Shown here: positions 25,221 through 32,717 of the stretch, piece by piece
How the letters are laid out: the number at the start of each line of letters is the position of its first letter
Position numbering within the stretch: the first letter of the stretch is position 1
Source of the DNA: Streptomyces sp. CB02980
Lineage (GTDB): Bacteria; Actinomycetota; Actinomycetes; Streptomycetales; Streptomycetaceae
NCBI RefSeq assembly: GCF_014451325.2
Contig: NZ_JACSCH020000014.1
Coordinates: 59,072-123,071 of the forward strand
Direction of reading: 5' to 3'
DNA length: 64,000 nt
Notes under the pieces: generated by a model
Database searches by the model: none
Seen by the model: the letters and a program-made list of their open reading frames with translations, nothing else
What the model was told of the DNA's origin: nothing
Made by a program: the position numbers and the translations under genes

Positions 25221-27410
25221 GTGAAAGGTGTAGCGGGCGTGGGTGACGGGCGATGGGGTGGCGCCGAGCGCTGGCGGTCCGCGGGCAGGGCGCTGGGGCG
25301 GGTGATCGTGGTGTGGGCGGTGTCGACGCTCACGATGCTGATCCTCGCCGGGCTGCTCCCCGACTTCGAGCTGCAGTCCGCCGACGGCGACACCTTCACG
25401 AGGACGGCGCTCACCGCCGCCGCCGCGGCCGGCGCGTTCGGTCTGCTCGGCGCGCTCGTGTGGCCGGTGATCGTGCGGGGCCTGCTGCTCGTCCCCGCGC
25501 TCGTGCTCGGTCTGCTCGTGTTCTTCCTCAACGGTTCGATGCTGCTCGTCGCGCTCTGGCTGATCCCCGACGGGCGCGGCGCCGCCAACCCCGAGACCGC
25601 CGTCGTGGTCGCCGCCGTCATGTCCGCCGTCGCCTCCGCCACCTCCACCGCCCTCGCCGTCCGCGACGACGATGCCTACCGGCGCCGGCTCTACCGGCTC
25701 ACCGGCCGCACCCGGCCCCGCGCGTCGGACGGCGCGCCCGAGCAGGTGCCCGGGACGGTCTTCCTCCAGCTCGACGGCGTCGGCCACCACGTCCTGCGCG
25801 GCGCCGTGGCCGACGGGCTCATGCCGACCGTGGCGTCCTGGATCGACGCGGGCCACCGGCTCACCCCGTGGCGCACCGACTGGTCGAGCCAGACCGGCGC
25901 GAGCCAGCTCGGCATCCTGCACGGCTCCAACGAGGACGTGCCCGCCTTCCGCTGGTACGAGAAGGACACCGGCCGGCTCATGGTGTCGAACCGCCCGGCC
26001 AGTGCCGTGGAGCTCCAGCGCCGGGCCGTGCGCCGCACCGGGGACGGCGGCCTGCTCACCGTCGACGGGGCCTCGCGCGGCAACCTGTTCAGCGGCGGCG
26101 CCGACCAGCTCGCGCTCGTCCTGTCGATGGCCGCCAGGCGCGGCCCGCGCAACCGCTCGCGCGCCGGCTACTTCGCGTACTTCTCCGACCCGGCCAACGC
26201 CGTCCGTACCGCCGGATCGCTGGTCGCCGAGTGCGGCCGCGAGGTGTTCCAGTCGACCCGCGCGCTGCTGCGCCGCGAGACCCCGCGGGTCTCGCGCGGC
26301 GGCACGTACCCCTTCGTGCGCGCCTTCGCGACGGTCGTGGAACGGGACGTCGTCGTCTCGGCCGTGATGGGGGACATGCTCGCCGGGCGGACCGCCGTCT
26401 ACGCCGACCTCGTCGCCTACGACGAGGTGGCCCACCACTCCGGCCCGCACGGCCGGGACACCGACCAGGTCCTGCGCCGCCTCGACCGCTCGATCGCGCT
26501 GATCGCCACCGTCGCCGAGCACGCCCCCCGCCCCTACCGGATCGTGCTGCTCTCGGACCACGGGCAGAGTCCCGGCGAGACCTTCGAGGGCGCGTACGGG
26601 CTGACGCTCAAGGACCTGGTCAGGGCCGGGTGCGGGCTTCCGCTGCCGCGCCGGGTGCGCAGGGGGCACCCCCGGACGGAGTCCGGGGGAGGTTCGGAGG
26701 CGCGGGACGCGGCCAGGGACGCGCTGCGTCTCGCGCTGCACCGGCCGGTGGACGAGACCGGCGAGACCGCGAAGGAGCTGCCCGCCCGGCTCTCCGAGCC
26801 GCTCGTCCTCGCCTCCGGAAACCTCGGTCTCATCTCGTTCCCCGACGTGCCGCGCCGGATGACCCGGGAGGAGATCGACCGGCGCCACCCGGCCCTGCTC
26901 CGCACCCTCGCCCACCATCCGGGCGTCGGCTTCGTCCTGGTGGCGAGCGCCGAGCACGGCTCGGTGGTGCTCGCCCGCGACGGGGTGGAGGTGCCGGTCG
27001 CGAACCTCGACGACGGGGGACCGCTCGCCGTCTTCGGCCGGGGCGCGGCGCGGGCGGTGCGGCGTACGGACGGTTTCCCGCACGTCGCGGACATCATGGT
27101 CAACTCGATGTACGACCCGGCGACGGGCACCGTGCACGCCTTCGAGGAGCAGATCGGCTCGCACGGCGGCCTCGGCGGCGAGCAGTCGTATCCCTTCCTC
27201 CTCTCGCCGCCGGAGCTGTCGCCACCGGTCGGCGCGGGGGAGGAGCTGGTCGGCGCGGAGCAGGTGCACCGGGTGCTGCGGCGCTGGCTGCGGGAGTGCT
27301 CGGGTCCGCAGGTCCCGCTGGAGATCTCGCCGTCCACGGACGGATCGGAATCAACCCTTCCGGTTGACGAGCCGGTTGACGAGCCGATCGCGCAGGACGA
27401 GAACCGCTGA
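25221..27410 (+). CDS. phage-holin-like membrane domain fused to alkaline-phosphatase-superfamily domain
   Basis: A 729-residue protein. Four hydrophobic segments lie in about residues 27-135 (VIVVWAVSTLTMLILAGLLP, AFGLLGALVWPVIVRGLLLVP, LGLLVFFLNGSMLLVALWLIP, TAVVVAAVMSAVASA), matching the holin-like DUF (Phage_holin_4_2) family. A large phosphatase-superfamily domain follows (about 175-690) with FLQLDGVGHH, an SQTGASQLG nucleophile-region Ser/Thr, DLVAYDEVAHHSGPHG and LLSDHGQSPG metal-ligand blocks. The hydrolase probably faces outside and may act on envelope phosphodiesters or nucleotides. GTG at 25221 follows AGGAAACGG. A Streptomyces-type palindromic repeat (26669-26689) is inserted in frame near residue 485. 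Confidence 0.75.
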   Translation: MKGVAGVGDGRWGGAERWRSAGRALGRVIVVWAVSTLTMLILAGLLPDFELQSADGDTFTRTALTAAAAAGAFGLLGALVWPVIVRGLLLVPALVLGLLVFFLNGSMLLVALWLIPDGRGAANPETAVVVAAVMSAVASATSTALAVRDDDAYRRRLYRLTGRTRPRASDGAPEQVPGTVFLQLDGVGHHVLRGAVADGLMPTVASWIDAGHRLTPWRTDWSSQTGASQLGILHGSNEDVPAFRWYEKDTGRLMVSNRPASAVELQRRAVRRTGDGGLLTVDGASRGNLFSGGADQLALVLSMAARRGPRNRSRAGYFAYFSDPANAVRTAGSLVAECGREVFQSTRALLRRETPRVSRGGTYPFVRAFATVVERDVVVSAVMGDMLAGRTAVYADLVAYDEVAHHSGPHGRDTDQVLRRLDRSIALIATVAEHAPRPYRIVLLSDHGQSPGETFEGAYGLTLKDLVRAGCGLPLPRRVRRGHPRTESGGGSEARDAARDALRLALHRPVDETGETAKELPARLSEPLVLASGNLGLISFPDVPRRMTREEIDRRHPALLRTLAHHPGVGFVLVASAEHGSVVLARDGVEVPVANLDDGGPLAVFGRGAARAVRRTDGFPHVADIMVNSMYDPATGTVHAFEEQIGSHGGLGGEQSYPFLLSPPELSPPVGAGEELVGAEQVHRVLRRWLRECSGPQVPLEISPSTDGSESTLPVDEPVDEPIAQDENR
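26661..26695. repeat. short palindromic repeat inserted inside the coding region
   Basis: A 9-bp perfect stem CCCCCGGAC (26669-26677) / GTCCGGGGG (26681-26689) with a GGA loop lies in a GGGGCAC...GGAGGTTCGG context that I recognise as a short repeat scattered in Streptomyces genomes, normally between genes. Here it is in frame within the holin/phosphatase gene. Confidence 0.5.
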
Positions 27411-27464
27411 TGCGGACGTCGCGGGCTCCGGCTACGCGGCCGACCACCAGGGCCTGCTGTTCCT

Positions 27465-27506
27465 CTGCGGGGGCGTGCTCGCGTACGCGAGCACGCCGGC
27501 CCGCAG
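27465..27506 (+). terminator. 42-nt near-perfect palindromic hairpin
   Basis: Outer arms CTGCGGG/CCCGCAG enclose a perfect 26-bp palindrome (27472-27497, GGCGTGCTCGCG-TA-CGCGAGCACGCC) with a GG bulge. It lies 55 bp after the holin/phosphatase stop and is probably its terminator; a loop-free palindrome could also be a protein-binding site. Confidence 0.6.
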
Positions 27507-27666
27507 CCGGCGCGCGGCCGTGGGAGAGGGGACGACCCGGTCGTGACCGGGGTGCTCGCCGCCCGTGCGGTGAACCGGTGAATCACGGTCCCCACCCGTA
27601 GGCCGCTCGGGCGGATCTCGGGCCGGACACGCGTGTCGGGACCCCGGCGGGGCAGTACGGATCTCC

Positions 27667-28125
27667 GTGAGCCCCGCGCCCGAGCCGACCACCGCGCCGC
27701 CCGCCACCCCGGCGGGCGAACCGGCGCGCGCGAGGCCGGGGTGCGCGAGGCCGGGGTGCGCGCGTGCGGGGTGCGTACGTGCGGCCTGTCGAGGCCGTTG
27801 CCCGGCCCCCGACCGGCGCCTCTGGGCCGTGCTGCTCCTCGTCCTCGCCGCGCTGATCGGCACCGGGGCCGCCGGCACGCTCACCGGCGGGGCCGAACTC
27901 CGGCCCGCCGCCGCCTCCCCGGCGTCCGACCCGAGCGGCGAGACCCACGACCCGGCCGGCACCGAGGCCGGACTGCCCGGCCGCTCCCGCCGGCACCGGA
28001 CGGGCATCCGCCCGGTCCGGCGCCGCCTCCCGTACGGCGCCCGGGACCGACGCCGCACCCCGGCCGACGCCCCCGTCCCCGGCCCGCGCGGCGACGCGCT
28101 CCGGTGCGTGGTGATGCGCTGCTGA
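27667..28125 (+). CDS. possible small membrane-anchored hypothetical protein
   Basis: A 152-codon frame with GTG start encodes a basic, Ala/Pro/Cys-rich N-terminus (repeats of ARPGCARPGCARAGC), one clear transmembrane helix (LWAVLLLVLAALIGTGAAG near 51-70) and a Pro/Arg-rich tail. The hydrophobic helix argues for a real protein, but there is no visible ribosome site and the tail is low complexity. I do not recognise a family. It may be a fast-evolving membrane-anchored peptide or spurious. Confidence 0.35.
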   Translation: MSPAPEPTTAPPATPAGEPARARPGCARPGCARAGCVRAACRGRCPAPDRRLWAVLLLVLAALIGTGAAGTLTGGAELRPAAASPASDPSGETHDPAGTEAGLPGRSRRHRTGIRPVRRRLPYGARDRRRTPADAPVPGPRGDALRCVVMRC

Positions 28126-28183
28126 GAGGCCCACGCCCCTCCGCAGCCCCCGACATCACCCCCGCACCACGAGGAGCTTCGCC

Positions 28184-28348
28184 ATGCCCGTCGACCCGTT
28201 CGCCGTTCTCCAGGCCCTGCTGCGCGCCGAGGCCTCCCGGGCCCAGCGCCCCGAACGCCGGGCGCCCGAGCCCGCCGCCCCGGCGGCCGAGCCCGCCACG
28301 GACCCGGCACCCGAGCCGCCCGCGTACCGGGACGAACGCCTCCGCTGA
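28184..28348 (+). CDS. 54-residue hypothetical protein
   Basis: A short frame beginning MPVDPFAVLQALLRAEASRA and ending AYRDERLR. GAGGAG lies eight bases before the ATG. It has an amphipathic N-terminal helix and an Ala/Pro/Glu-rich linker, with no cysteine or membrane segment. Such small proteins are frequent in Streptomyces and often unannotated. The clean ribosome site and charge pattern support translation; the function is unknown. Confidence 0.5.
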   Translation: MPVDPFAVLQALLRAEASRAQRPERRAPEPAAPAAEPATDPAPEPPAYRDERLR

Positions 28349-28640
28349 CCCTCCGTCACGCCCCGACGCGGGCCACGGCGCAATCCGATGTGCGTACCGG
28401 CGTCCGGGCGTACGAGGGTGTTCCGATGACCTCGACCGACCGGAACACCAGCCCCGATCGGTCCGCCGGACCCGCGTCCGGCGAGGAGCGGGGGGCGGTG
28501 CGGGGATCCGAGGCCACCGCCGGCACCCCTCCTCGCCCGCCCCTCCCGCGCCGCGCCGCCGACCGGCTCCTCGCCTTCGCGCGGCGCCCGTACGGGGACC
28601 GCCCGGACCCCACGTACCGCATCCGCCGCCCCTCCCTCTC
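28349..28640. other. gap without a supported gene
   Basis: No gene is supported on either strand. An ATG-started frame at 28426 runs antisense into the LtrA gene and has no ribosome site, so it is treated as non-coding. Confidence 0.5.
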
Positions 28641-29852
28641 TCAGGCCGCCTCGACGGCCTCGAACGGCTGCGCCGCCCGGCGCCGGCCGTGCAGCCACAC
28701 CAGGGCCGCCGCCACCGTGGCGAGGGACACGAGCGCCACCAGGGCCGGGACGAGGGCCACGAGCGGGCCCGCAGCGAGGCAGCACACGCCGCCCAGGGCG
28801 AGGGCCGTCGGCCGCCGGCCCGTGGTGCGCAGCACGATCGCGGCCGCGCCCAGCAGATACACGCCGACGCCCCCGGTCAACGACCAGGCGACGACCCCGT
28901 GGAGGGGCTCCGCGAGGCCGTAGTGCCCGGTGTCGGCTACCTGTTGGAGGACCTTCTTCATGCCGAGCGCGGTGAGCACGACGCCCGCGACCAGCGGCAG
29001 GTGCAGGAACGTGTACACGTCCCGCGCGAACCGGGTGCGGTCGTCGCCGTCGAGACCGGCGAGCCGGTGCTCGGCCGCCTCGCCGAGCTGCCGGAAGTAC
29101 AGCCGCCACAGCCCGGCCGAGAGCAGCAGCCCGGCCGCCGAGGCGCCGAGCACGGCGAAGGTGAGAGGGAAGCCGGAGACGCCGACGCCCATCGCGACGA
29201 TGGACTCGCCGAGCGCGATGATCACGATCAGGCCGTGCCGCTCGGAGAAGTGCCCGGGGGAGTTGACCCGCCAGCCGGTCGCGCCGGTGACGAAGATGCC
29301 GAGGTAGTCGACGGCCACCGCCCCCAGCCACAGCAGGAGTTGCACCCGGCCGCTGTACGAGCTGCCGATCAGGAGCAGCACCAGCGGCGGGACGACGGAC
29401 GTCAGGGCCGTACGGCGCAGGGTGGCGCGCAGGACGGGGTCGCCGGGGCTGGAGATCCAGTACGAGGCCAGGTGCAGGACCCGCACCGCGCCGTAACAGA
29501 GCACGAACACCAGCGGCACGGACAGCCCGCCCGGCTGGTCCGCGAACACATCCGGGACGGCGAGCGACACGATCAGGACGACGGCCATGACCGTGACGAG
29601 GACCCCGAACAGAGCGCCGGAGTCGGCCCGTACGACGTTCCCCAACCAGGCGAAGCAGCACCAGCACCACCACAGCAGCGCGAGCACGACCATCGCGCCG
29701 ACCATCCGCACCGGCGAGGGCGCGGCCGCCATCAGGGCGGTGACCTGCGTGATCGCGTACACGAACACCAGATCGAAGAAAAGCTCCGCGGGCGTCACCG
29801 CGTGATCGTCCCCGGTGGCCACCATGCGGGCCCGTTCCCTGTTCCACGCCAT
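28641..29852 (-). CDS. low temperature requirement A (LtrA) family membrane protein
   Basis: A 403-residue polytopic membrane protein of the LtrA family with about 11-12 hydrophobic segments. Diagnostic blocks are TPAELFFDLVFVYAITQV near 17-34 and RHGLIVIIALGESIVAMGVGV near 200-220. First described from Listeria cold growth, its biochemical role is still unclear. The ATG at 29852 is preceded by GGAGGGGGAGAGACAC, so in-frame upstream starts are rejected. A TGTCAC-N17-TATTGT promoter-like pair lies about 50 bp upstream. Confidence 0.85.
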   Translation of the reverse strand: MAWNRERARMVATGDDHAVTPAELFFDLVFVYAITQVTALMAAAPSPVRMVGAMVVLALLWWCWCCFAWLGNVVRADSGALFGVLVTVMAVVLIVSLAVPDVFADQPGGLSVPLVFVLCYGAVRVLHLASYWISSPGDPVLRATLRRTALTSVVPPLVLLLIGSSYSGRVQLLLWLGAVAVDYLGIFVTGATGWRVNSPGHFSERHGLIVIIALGESIVAMGVGVSGFPLTFAVLGASAAGLLLSAGLWRLYFRQLGEAAEHRLAGLDGDDRTRFARDVYTFLHLPLVAGVVLTALGMKKVLQQVADTGHYGLAEPLHGVVAWSLTGGVGVYLLGAAAIVLRTTGRRPTALALGGVCCLAAGPLVALVPALVALVSLATVAAALVWLHGRRRAAQPFEAVEAA

Positions 29853-29899
29853 GTGTCTCTCCCCCTCCGGGGAGACCACTCCCGGCCACCCCGGCGCGA

Positions 29900-29928
29900 A
29901 CAATACTCACGCCCGGGGCCCGGTGACA
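29900..29928 (-). promoter_or_regulatory. candidate promoter of the LtrA gene
   Basis: Read on the - strand: TGTCAC (-35-like, 29923-29928), a 17-bp spacer and TATTGT (-10-like, 29900-29905), about 48 bp upstream of the LtrA start. Spacing is ideal, matches to consensus moderate. Confidence 0.35.
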
Positions 29929-30093
29929 CACCGTTCCGCAACCGGCAGAACGACACCCGCGCACCCCCGCCCGCACGCATCACCCGTCGTGCAGGGCCGG
30001 CGACCCTCGCCGGCCAACAACCTTCACCGGACTGGGGGTTGCCGCGCCCCGACGCAGACGTTCCGAACTGCCAACGACCGGGGGAGGGGGCGC

Positions 30094-30110
30094 ATTACCT
30101 CCCACGTAAT
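30094..30110 (+). promoter_or_regulatory. ATTAC-N7-GTAAT inverted repeat
   Basis: Five-base arms separated by 7 bp lie 115 bp upstream of the small membrane-protein gene at 30226. Possible operator for the convergent MmyB-type regulator, inferred only. Confidence 0.25.
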
Positions 30111-30225
30111 CGACCCCCGCCGAGCCGCCCGGCATGCTCGGGGACACCGGAACCCGGGCGGCGCACTCCGCTCGGGCTCCGGGTCCACCATCAGCGCGAA
30201 CGTCCCCCATGGAGGGTGATCCGCC

Positions 30226-30648
30226 ATGTCCCAGGCCCTGCTCGCCGGTCTTGCCCGCACCACCCGTCCGCAGTCCGCGGTGCGCCGGTTCCTCGCCCTC
30301 GACGCCGTCGTCACCGGGGCGAACGGGATCGCCTACGCCGTCGCCTCCGGCCCGCTCGGGGAGTTCCTCGGCATCGACGCCGGCCTCCTGCTCGAACTGG
30401 GTGTCCTGCTCGCCGTGTACGCCGCCGGCGTCGCCTGGCTCGCGAGCCGCCCGCAGCCCCCGGCGCTCGGCGTGAAGCTCGTCGTCGACATCAACGCGGT
30501 CTGGGCCGTCCTCAGCATCGTCGCCCTCGTCGCCTGGCTGGAGCCGACCACCGCCGGCCTGGTGTGGACGCCCCTGCAGGCGGCCACCGTCGGCGGCTTC
30601 GCCCTCGCGCAGTGGGCGGCGCTCCGGGCCGTCGCCGCTAGCCGCTGA
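30226..30648 (+). CDS. four-helix small integral membrane protein
   Basis: A 140-residue protein with four hydrophobic helices (about 22-40, 50-70, 82-105, 115-132) and few charged loops, resembling DoxX-like or other small Streptomyces integral membrane proteins. The function is unknown. ATG at 30226 follows GGAGGGTGATCCGCC. Its 3' end overlaps the stop of the convergent MmyB-type regulator by 11 bp, an arrangement common for a regulator and the gene it controls. Confidence 0.7.
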   Translation: MSQALLAGLARTTRPQSAVRRFLALDAVVTGANGIAYAVASGPLGEFLGIDAGLLLELGVLLAVYAAGVAWLASRPQPPALGVKLVVDINAVWAVLSIVALVAWLEPTTAGLVWTPLQAATVGGFALAQWAALRAVAASR

Positions 30649-31465
30649 ACGGCGGCAGGGACTGGAGGTACGCGACCGTCGCCGGGTCGGCCGGGAGGAA
30701 CGTCTCGATGGCCAGCTCGGCGACCGTCACGTCCAGCGGGGTGTTGAACGTCGAGATCGACGACACGAACGACAGCACCCGCCCGTCGTGCTCGATCCGC
30801 AACGGCAGCGCGAAGTACGGGTACACCTCCTCAGGACCCGGGGCGCCGGCCCCGTCCCCGTCGTCCGCGCCCGGCGGCGGCGGATACGCCGTCACCTCCG
30901 CGTACAGCGCCCGCAACGACTCCGAACGGGCCAGACCGATCTGACGCTCCATCTGGTGCAGCAGATGCCCGCGCCACTCCGGCAGGTTCCTGATCCGGGG
31001 CGCGAGCCCCTCCGGGTGCAGGGTGATCCGCATCGCGTTCAGCGGCGGCGTCAGCAGATGCTCCGGCAGCCCGTCCAGCAGCAACCCGATGCCCCGGTTC
31101 GCCGCCACCACCGTGTACGAGCCGTCCACCACGAGCGCCGGATACGGCTCGTACCCCTGCAACAGCTGCTCGATGCCCGCCCGCAGCGTCTCCAGGCGCG
31201 GGGCGTCGAGCGGCGACTCCGCGTACCGGGGCGCGTACCCGGCGGCCAGCAGCAGCGCGTTCCGCTCGCGGACCGGCACCTCCAGGTGCTCGGCCAGCCT
31301 CAGGACCATCTCCTCGCTCGGCCGGGAGCGACCCGTCTCGACGAACGAGATGTGCCGAGCCGAGGAGTCCGCGCGCAGCGCAAGCTCCAGCTGGCTCAGC
31401 CGCCGCTGCTCACGCCAGCCGCGCAGCAGCGGTCCCACTCCCGTGTCGTTCACGACCGTTGTCAT
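30638..31465 (-). CDS. XRE-family regulator with MmyB-like ligand-binding domain
   Basis: A 275-residue transcription factor. An N-terminal helix-turn-helix (LRGWREQRRLSQLELALRA, then SARHISFVETGRSRPS, residues 14-50) is followed by a C-terminal MmyB-like PAS-type ligand-binding domain (about 100-265), with signatures LVVDGSYTVVAANRG, LPEWRGHLL and LSFVSSISTFNTPLDVTVAELAIETFLPAD. Fatty acids have been found in structures of this domain. It often controls a nearby oxidoreductase or membrane gene; here it is convergent with a small membrane protein and divergent from a pterin dehydratase gene. ATG at 31465. Confidence 0.85.
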   Translation of the reverse strand: MTTVVNDTGVGPLLRGWREQRRLSQLELALRADSSARHISFVETGRSRPSEEMVLRLAEHLEVPVRERNALLLAAGYAPRYAESPLDAPRLETLRAGIEQLLQGYEPYPALVVDGSYTVVAANRGIGLLLDGLPEHLLTPPLNAMRITLHPEGLAPRIRNLPEWRGHLLHQMERQIGLARSESLRALYAEVTAYPPPPGADDGDGAGAPGPEEVYPYFALPLRIEHDGRVLSFVSSISTFNTPLDVTVAELAIETFLPADPATVAYLQSLPPFSG

Positions 31466-31556
31466 GGCCAGACGGTATCCCAGAGGGGGACCCGGGTAGT
31501 TTCCCCCCGGGACCCCTGTCCGTCACCCGCACCACCCGACCGGAGGGAGCACCGCC

Positions 31557-31862
31557 GTGCCCACACAGCCGCTGTCGCAGAAGGAGATCGAGGACCGACT
31601 GCGGGAGCTCCCCGGCTGGTCCGTCGAGGAAGACCGGCTCACCCGCGAGTACCGGCTCGGCGACCACTTCGCGGCGACCGCGTTCGTCGTCCATGTGGCC
31701 AGGATCCAGCAGGAGCTCGACCACCACTCGGATCTGACCCTCGGCTACAACACCGTCGCCCTGTCCGTGAACACCCACTCCGCCGGTGGCGCCGTCACCG
31801 AGAAGGACTTCGGGCTCGCCGAGCGGGTGGAGGGGATCGCCCCGGGCCACGGCGCCGCCTGA
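31557..31862 (+). CDS. 4a-hydroxytetrahydrobiopterin dehydratase
   Basis: A 101-residue pterin-4a-carbinolamine dehydratase, which recycles the hydroxypterin formed by aromatic amino-acid hydroxylases. The family signature HHSDLTLGYNTVALSVNTHS (about 56-75), the EKDF motif near 82 and the N-terminal LPGWSVEEDRLTREY are all present, and length matches the family. GTG at 31557 follows GGAGGGAGCACCGCC. No aromatic hydroxylase gene lies in the window. Direct repeats start right after its stop. Confidence 0.9.
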   Translation: MPTQPLSQKEIEDRLRELPGWSVEEDRLTREYRLGDHFAATAFVVHVARIQQELDHHSDLTLGYNTVALSVNTHSAGGAVTEKDFGLAERVEGIAPGHGAA

Positions 31863-31943
31863 CGTACGGTCACCCGCCACTCGCCCCTTCGTACGGTCAC
31901 CCGCCTCCCGCCCTTCGTACGGTCACTCCCCTCGTACGATCGT
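31863..31943. repeat. 26-27-bp direct repeats after the dehydratase stop
   Basis: CGTACGGTCAC starts at 31863, 31890 and 31916, with a degenerate fourth CGTACGATC at 31933. The array fills the gap between the dehydratase stop and the methyltransferase start at 31948. Confidence 0.75.
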
Positions 31944-31947
31944 CGGC

Positions 31948-32694
31948 ATGGCGGAGACCCTGCTCGACTACGAGACCGAAGCGGCGCACTACGACCGGAC
32001 CCGGGGCGGGGTGCCCCGGGCCGGCGCCGCGGCCGAGGCCGTCCTGAGCCTCGTGCCGCCCGGCGCCCGGAGCCTGCTCGACCTGGCCTGCGGCACCGGC
32101 CTCGTCACCGAACGGCTCGCCCGGCCGGGACTGCGCGTCTACGGGGCCGACGCCGCCCACGCCATGCTGCGGGTCGCCGACGGACGCGCACCCGGCCGGG
32201 TCGTCCGCGCCGACGCCCGGCGACTGCCGCTCTCCGAGGCCTCCCTGGACGCGGTCAGCGCCGTCTGGCTGCTGCACCTCGTCCCCTTCGCCGCGGAGAT
32301 CGTCGCCGAGGCCGCCCGCGTCCTGCGCCCCGGCGGCGTCCTGGTCGCCACCGTCGACAAGGACGCCGCCCACGACGTCGGCAGCGACATCGACACGATC
32401 CTCCGACCGTACCGCTCGGCCGGGGCGGCCTCCGACCGGGCCGACCTCATCACCCGGTACGCCGCCGCCCACGGCCTCGTACCCGCCCCCGGCACCCACT
32501 TCACGGGACACGGCCAGGGCGGCAGCCCGCGCGACACCGTACGGAAGCTGCGCGCCGGGTACTTCGCCTCCTGGTTCCCCGGTGACGCGGCGGTCGTCGA
32601 GACGCTCGCCACCGCCCTCGACGCACTCCCGGACCAGGACCGTCCCCGTGCCGATCCCCGGTACCGGCTCGCCTGCTTCGTCCGGCAGGACTGA
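31948..32694 (+). CDS. class I SAM-dependent methyltransferase
   Basis: A 248-residue methyltransferase of the type-11 group: LLDYETEAAHYDRTRGG start, SAM motif LLDLACGTGLVTERLA near 42-57, GADAAHAML, RADARRLPLSEASLDAVSAVWLLHLV and ARVLRPGGVLVATVD in standard order. Substrate unknown. ATG at 31948 lacks a clear Shine-Dalgarno; the direct-repeat array lies immediately upstream. It ends 24 bp from the convergent NmrA-like gene. Confidence 0.85.
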   Translation: MAETLLDYETEAAHYDRTRGGVPRAGAAAEAVLSLVPPGARSLLDLACGTGLVTERLARPGLRVYGADAAHAMLRVADGRAPGRVVRADARRLPLSEASLDAVSAVWLLHLVPFAAEIVAEAARVLRPGGVLVATVDKDAAHDVGSDIDTILRPYRSAGAASDRADLITRYAAAHGLVPAPGTHFTGHGQGGSPRDTVRKLRAGYFASWFPGDAAVVETLATALDALPDQDRPRADPRYRLACFVRQD

Positions 32695-32717
32695 GGCGGC
32701 ACCCGCGGACCGGGGGC

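Larger units (their letters stand above)
29853..30225. promoter_or_regulatory. divergent intergenic region of LtrA and the small membrane protein
   Basis: This 373-bp gap separates divergent genes. It holds a promoter-like sequence for the LtrA gene and an ATTAC-N7-GTAAT inverted repeat (30094-30110) upstream of the gene at 30226. Nothing else supports a gene. Confidence 0.45.

Noticed and set aside
27583..28134. - strand frame opposite the 152-codon hypothetical
   Set aside because: Arg/Gly/Ala-rich product without features; the + strand frame has a membrane helix, so if either is real it is that one.
28426..28923. ATG-started frame between the 54-residue ORF and LtrA
   Set aside because: No ribosome site and a long antisense overlap with LtrA.
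27633..30641. Long + strand frame of about 1,000 codons across LtrA and neighbours
   Set aside because: Runs antisense through LtrA and has no domain content; product is Arg/Pro-rich.
31863..31943. Possible CRISPR-like direct repeats
   Set aside because: Only three good copies with short, degenerate spacing and no cas genes nearby; treated as tandem repeats.
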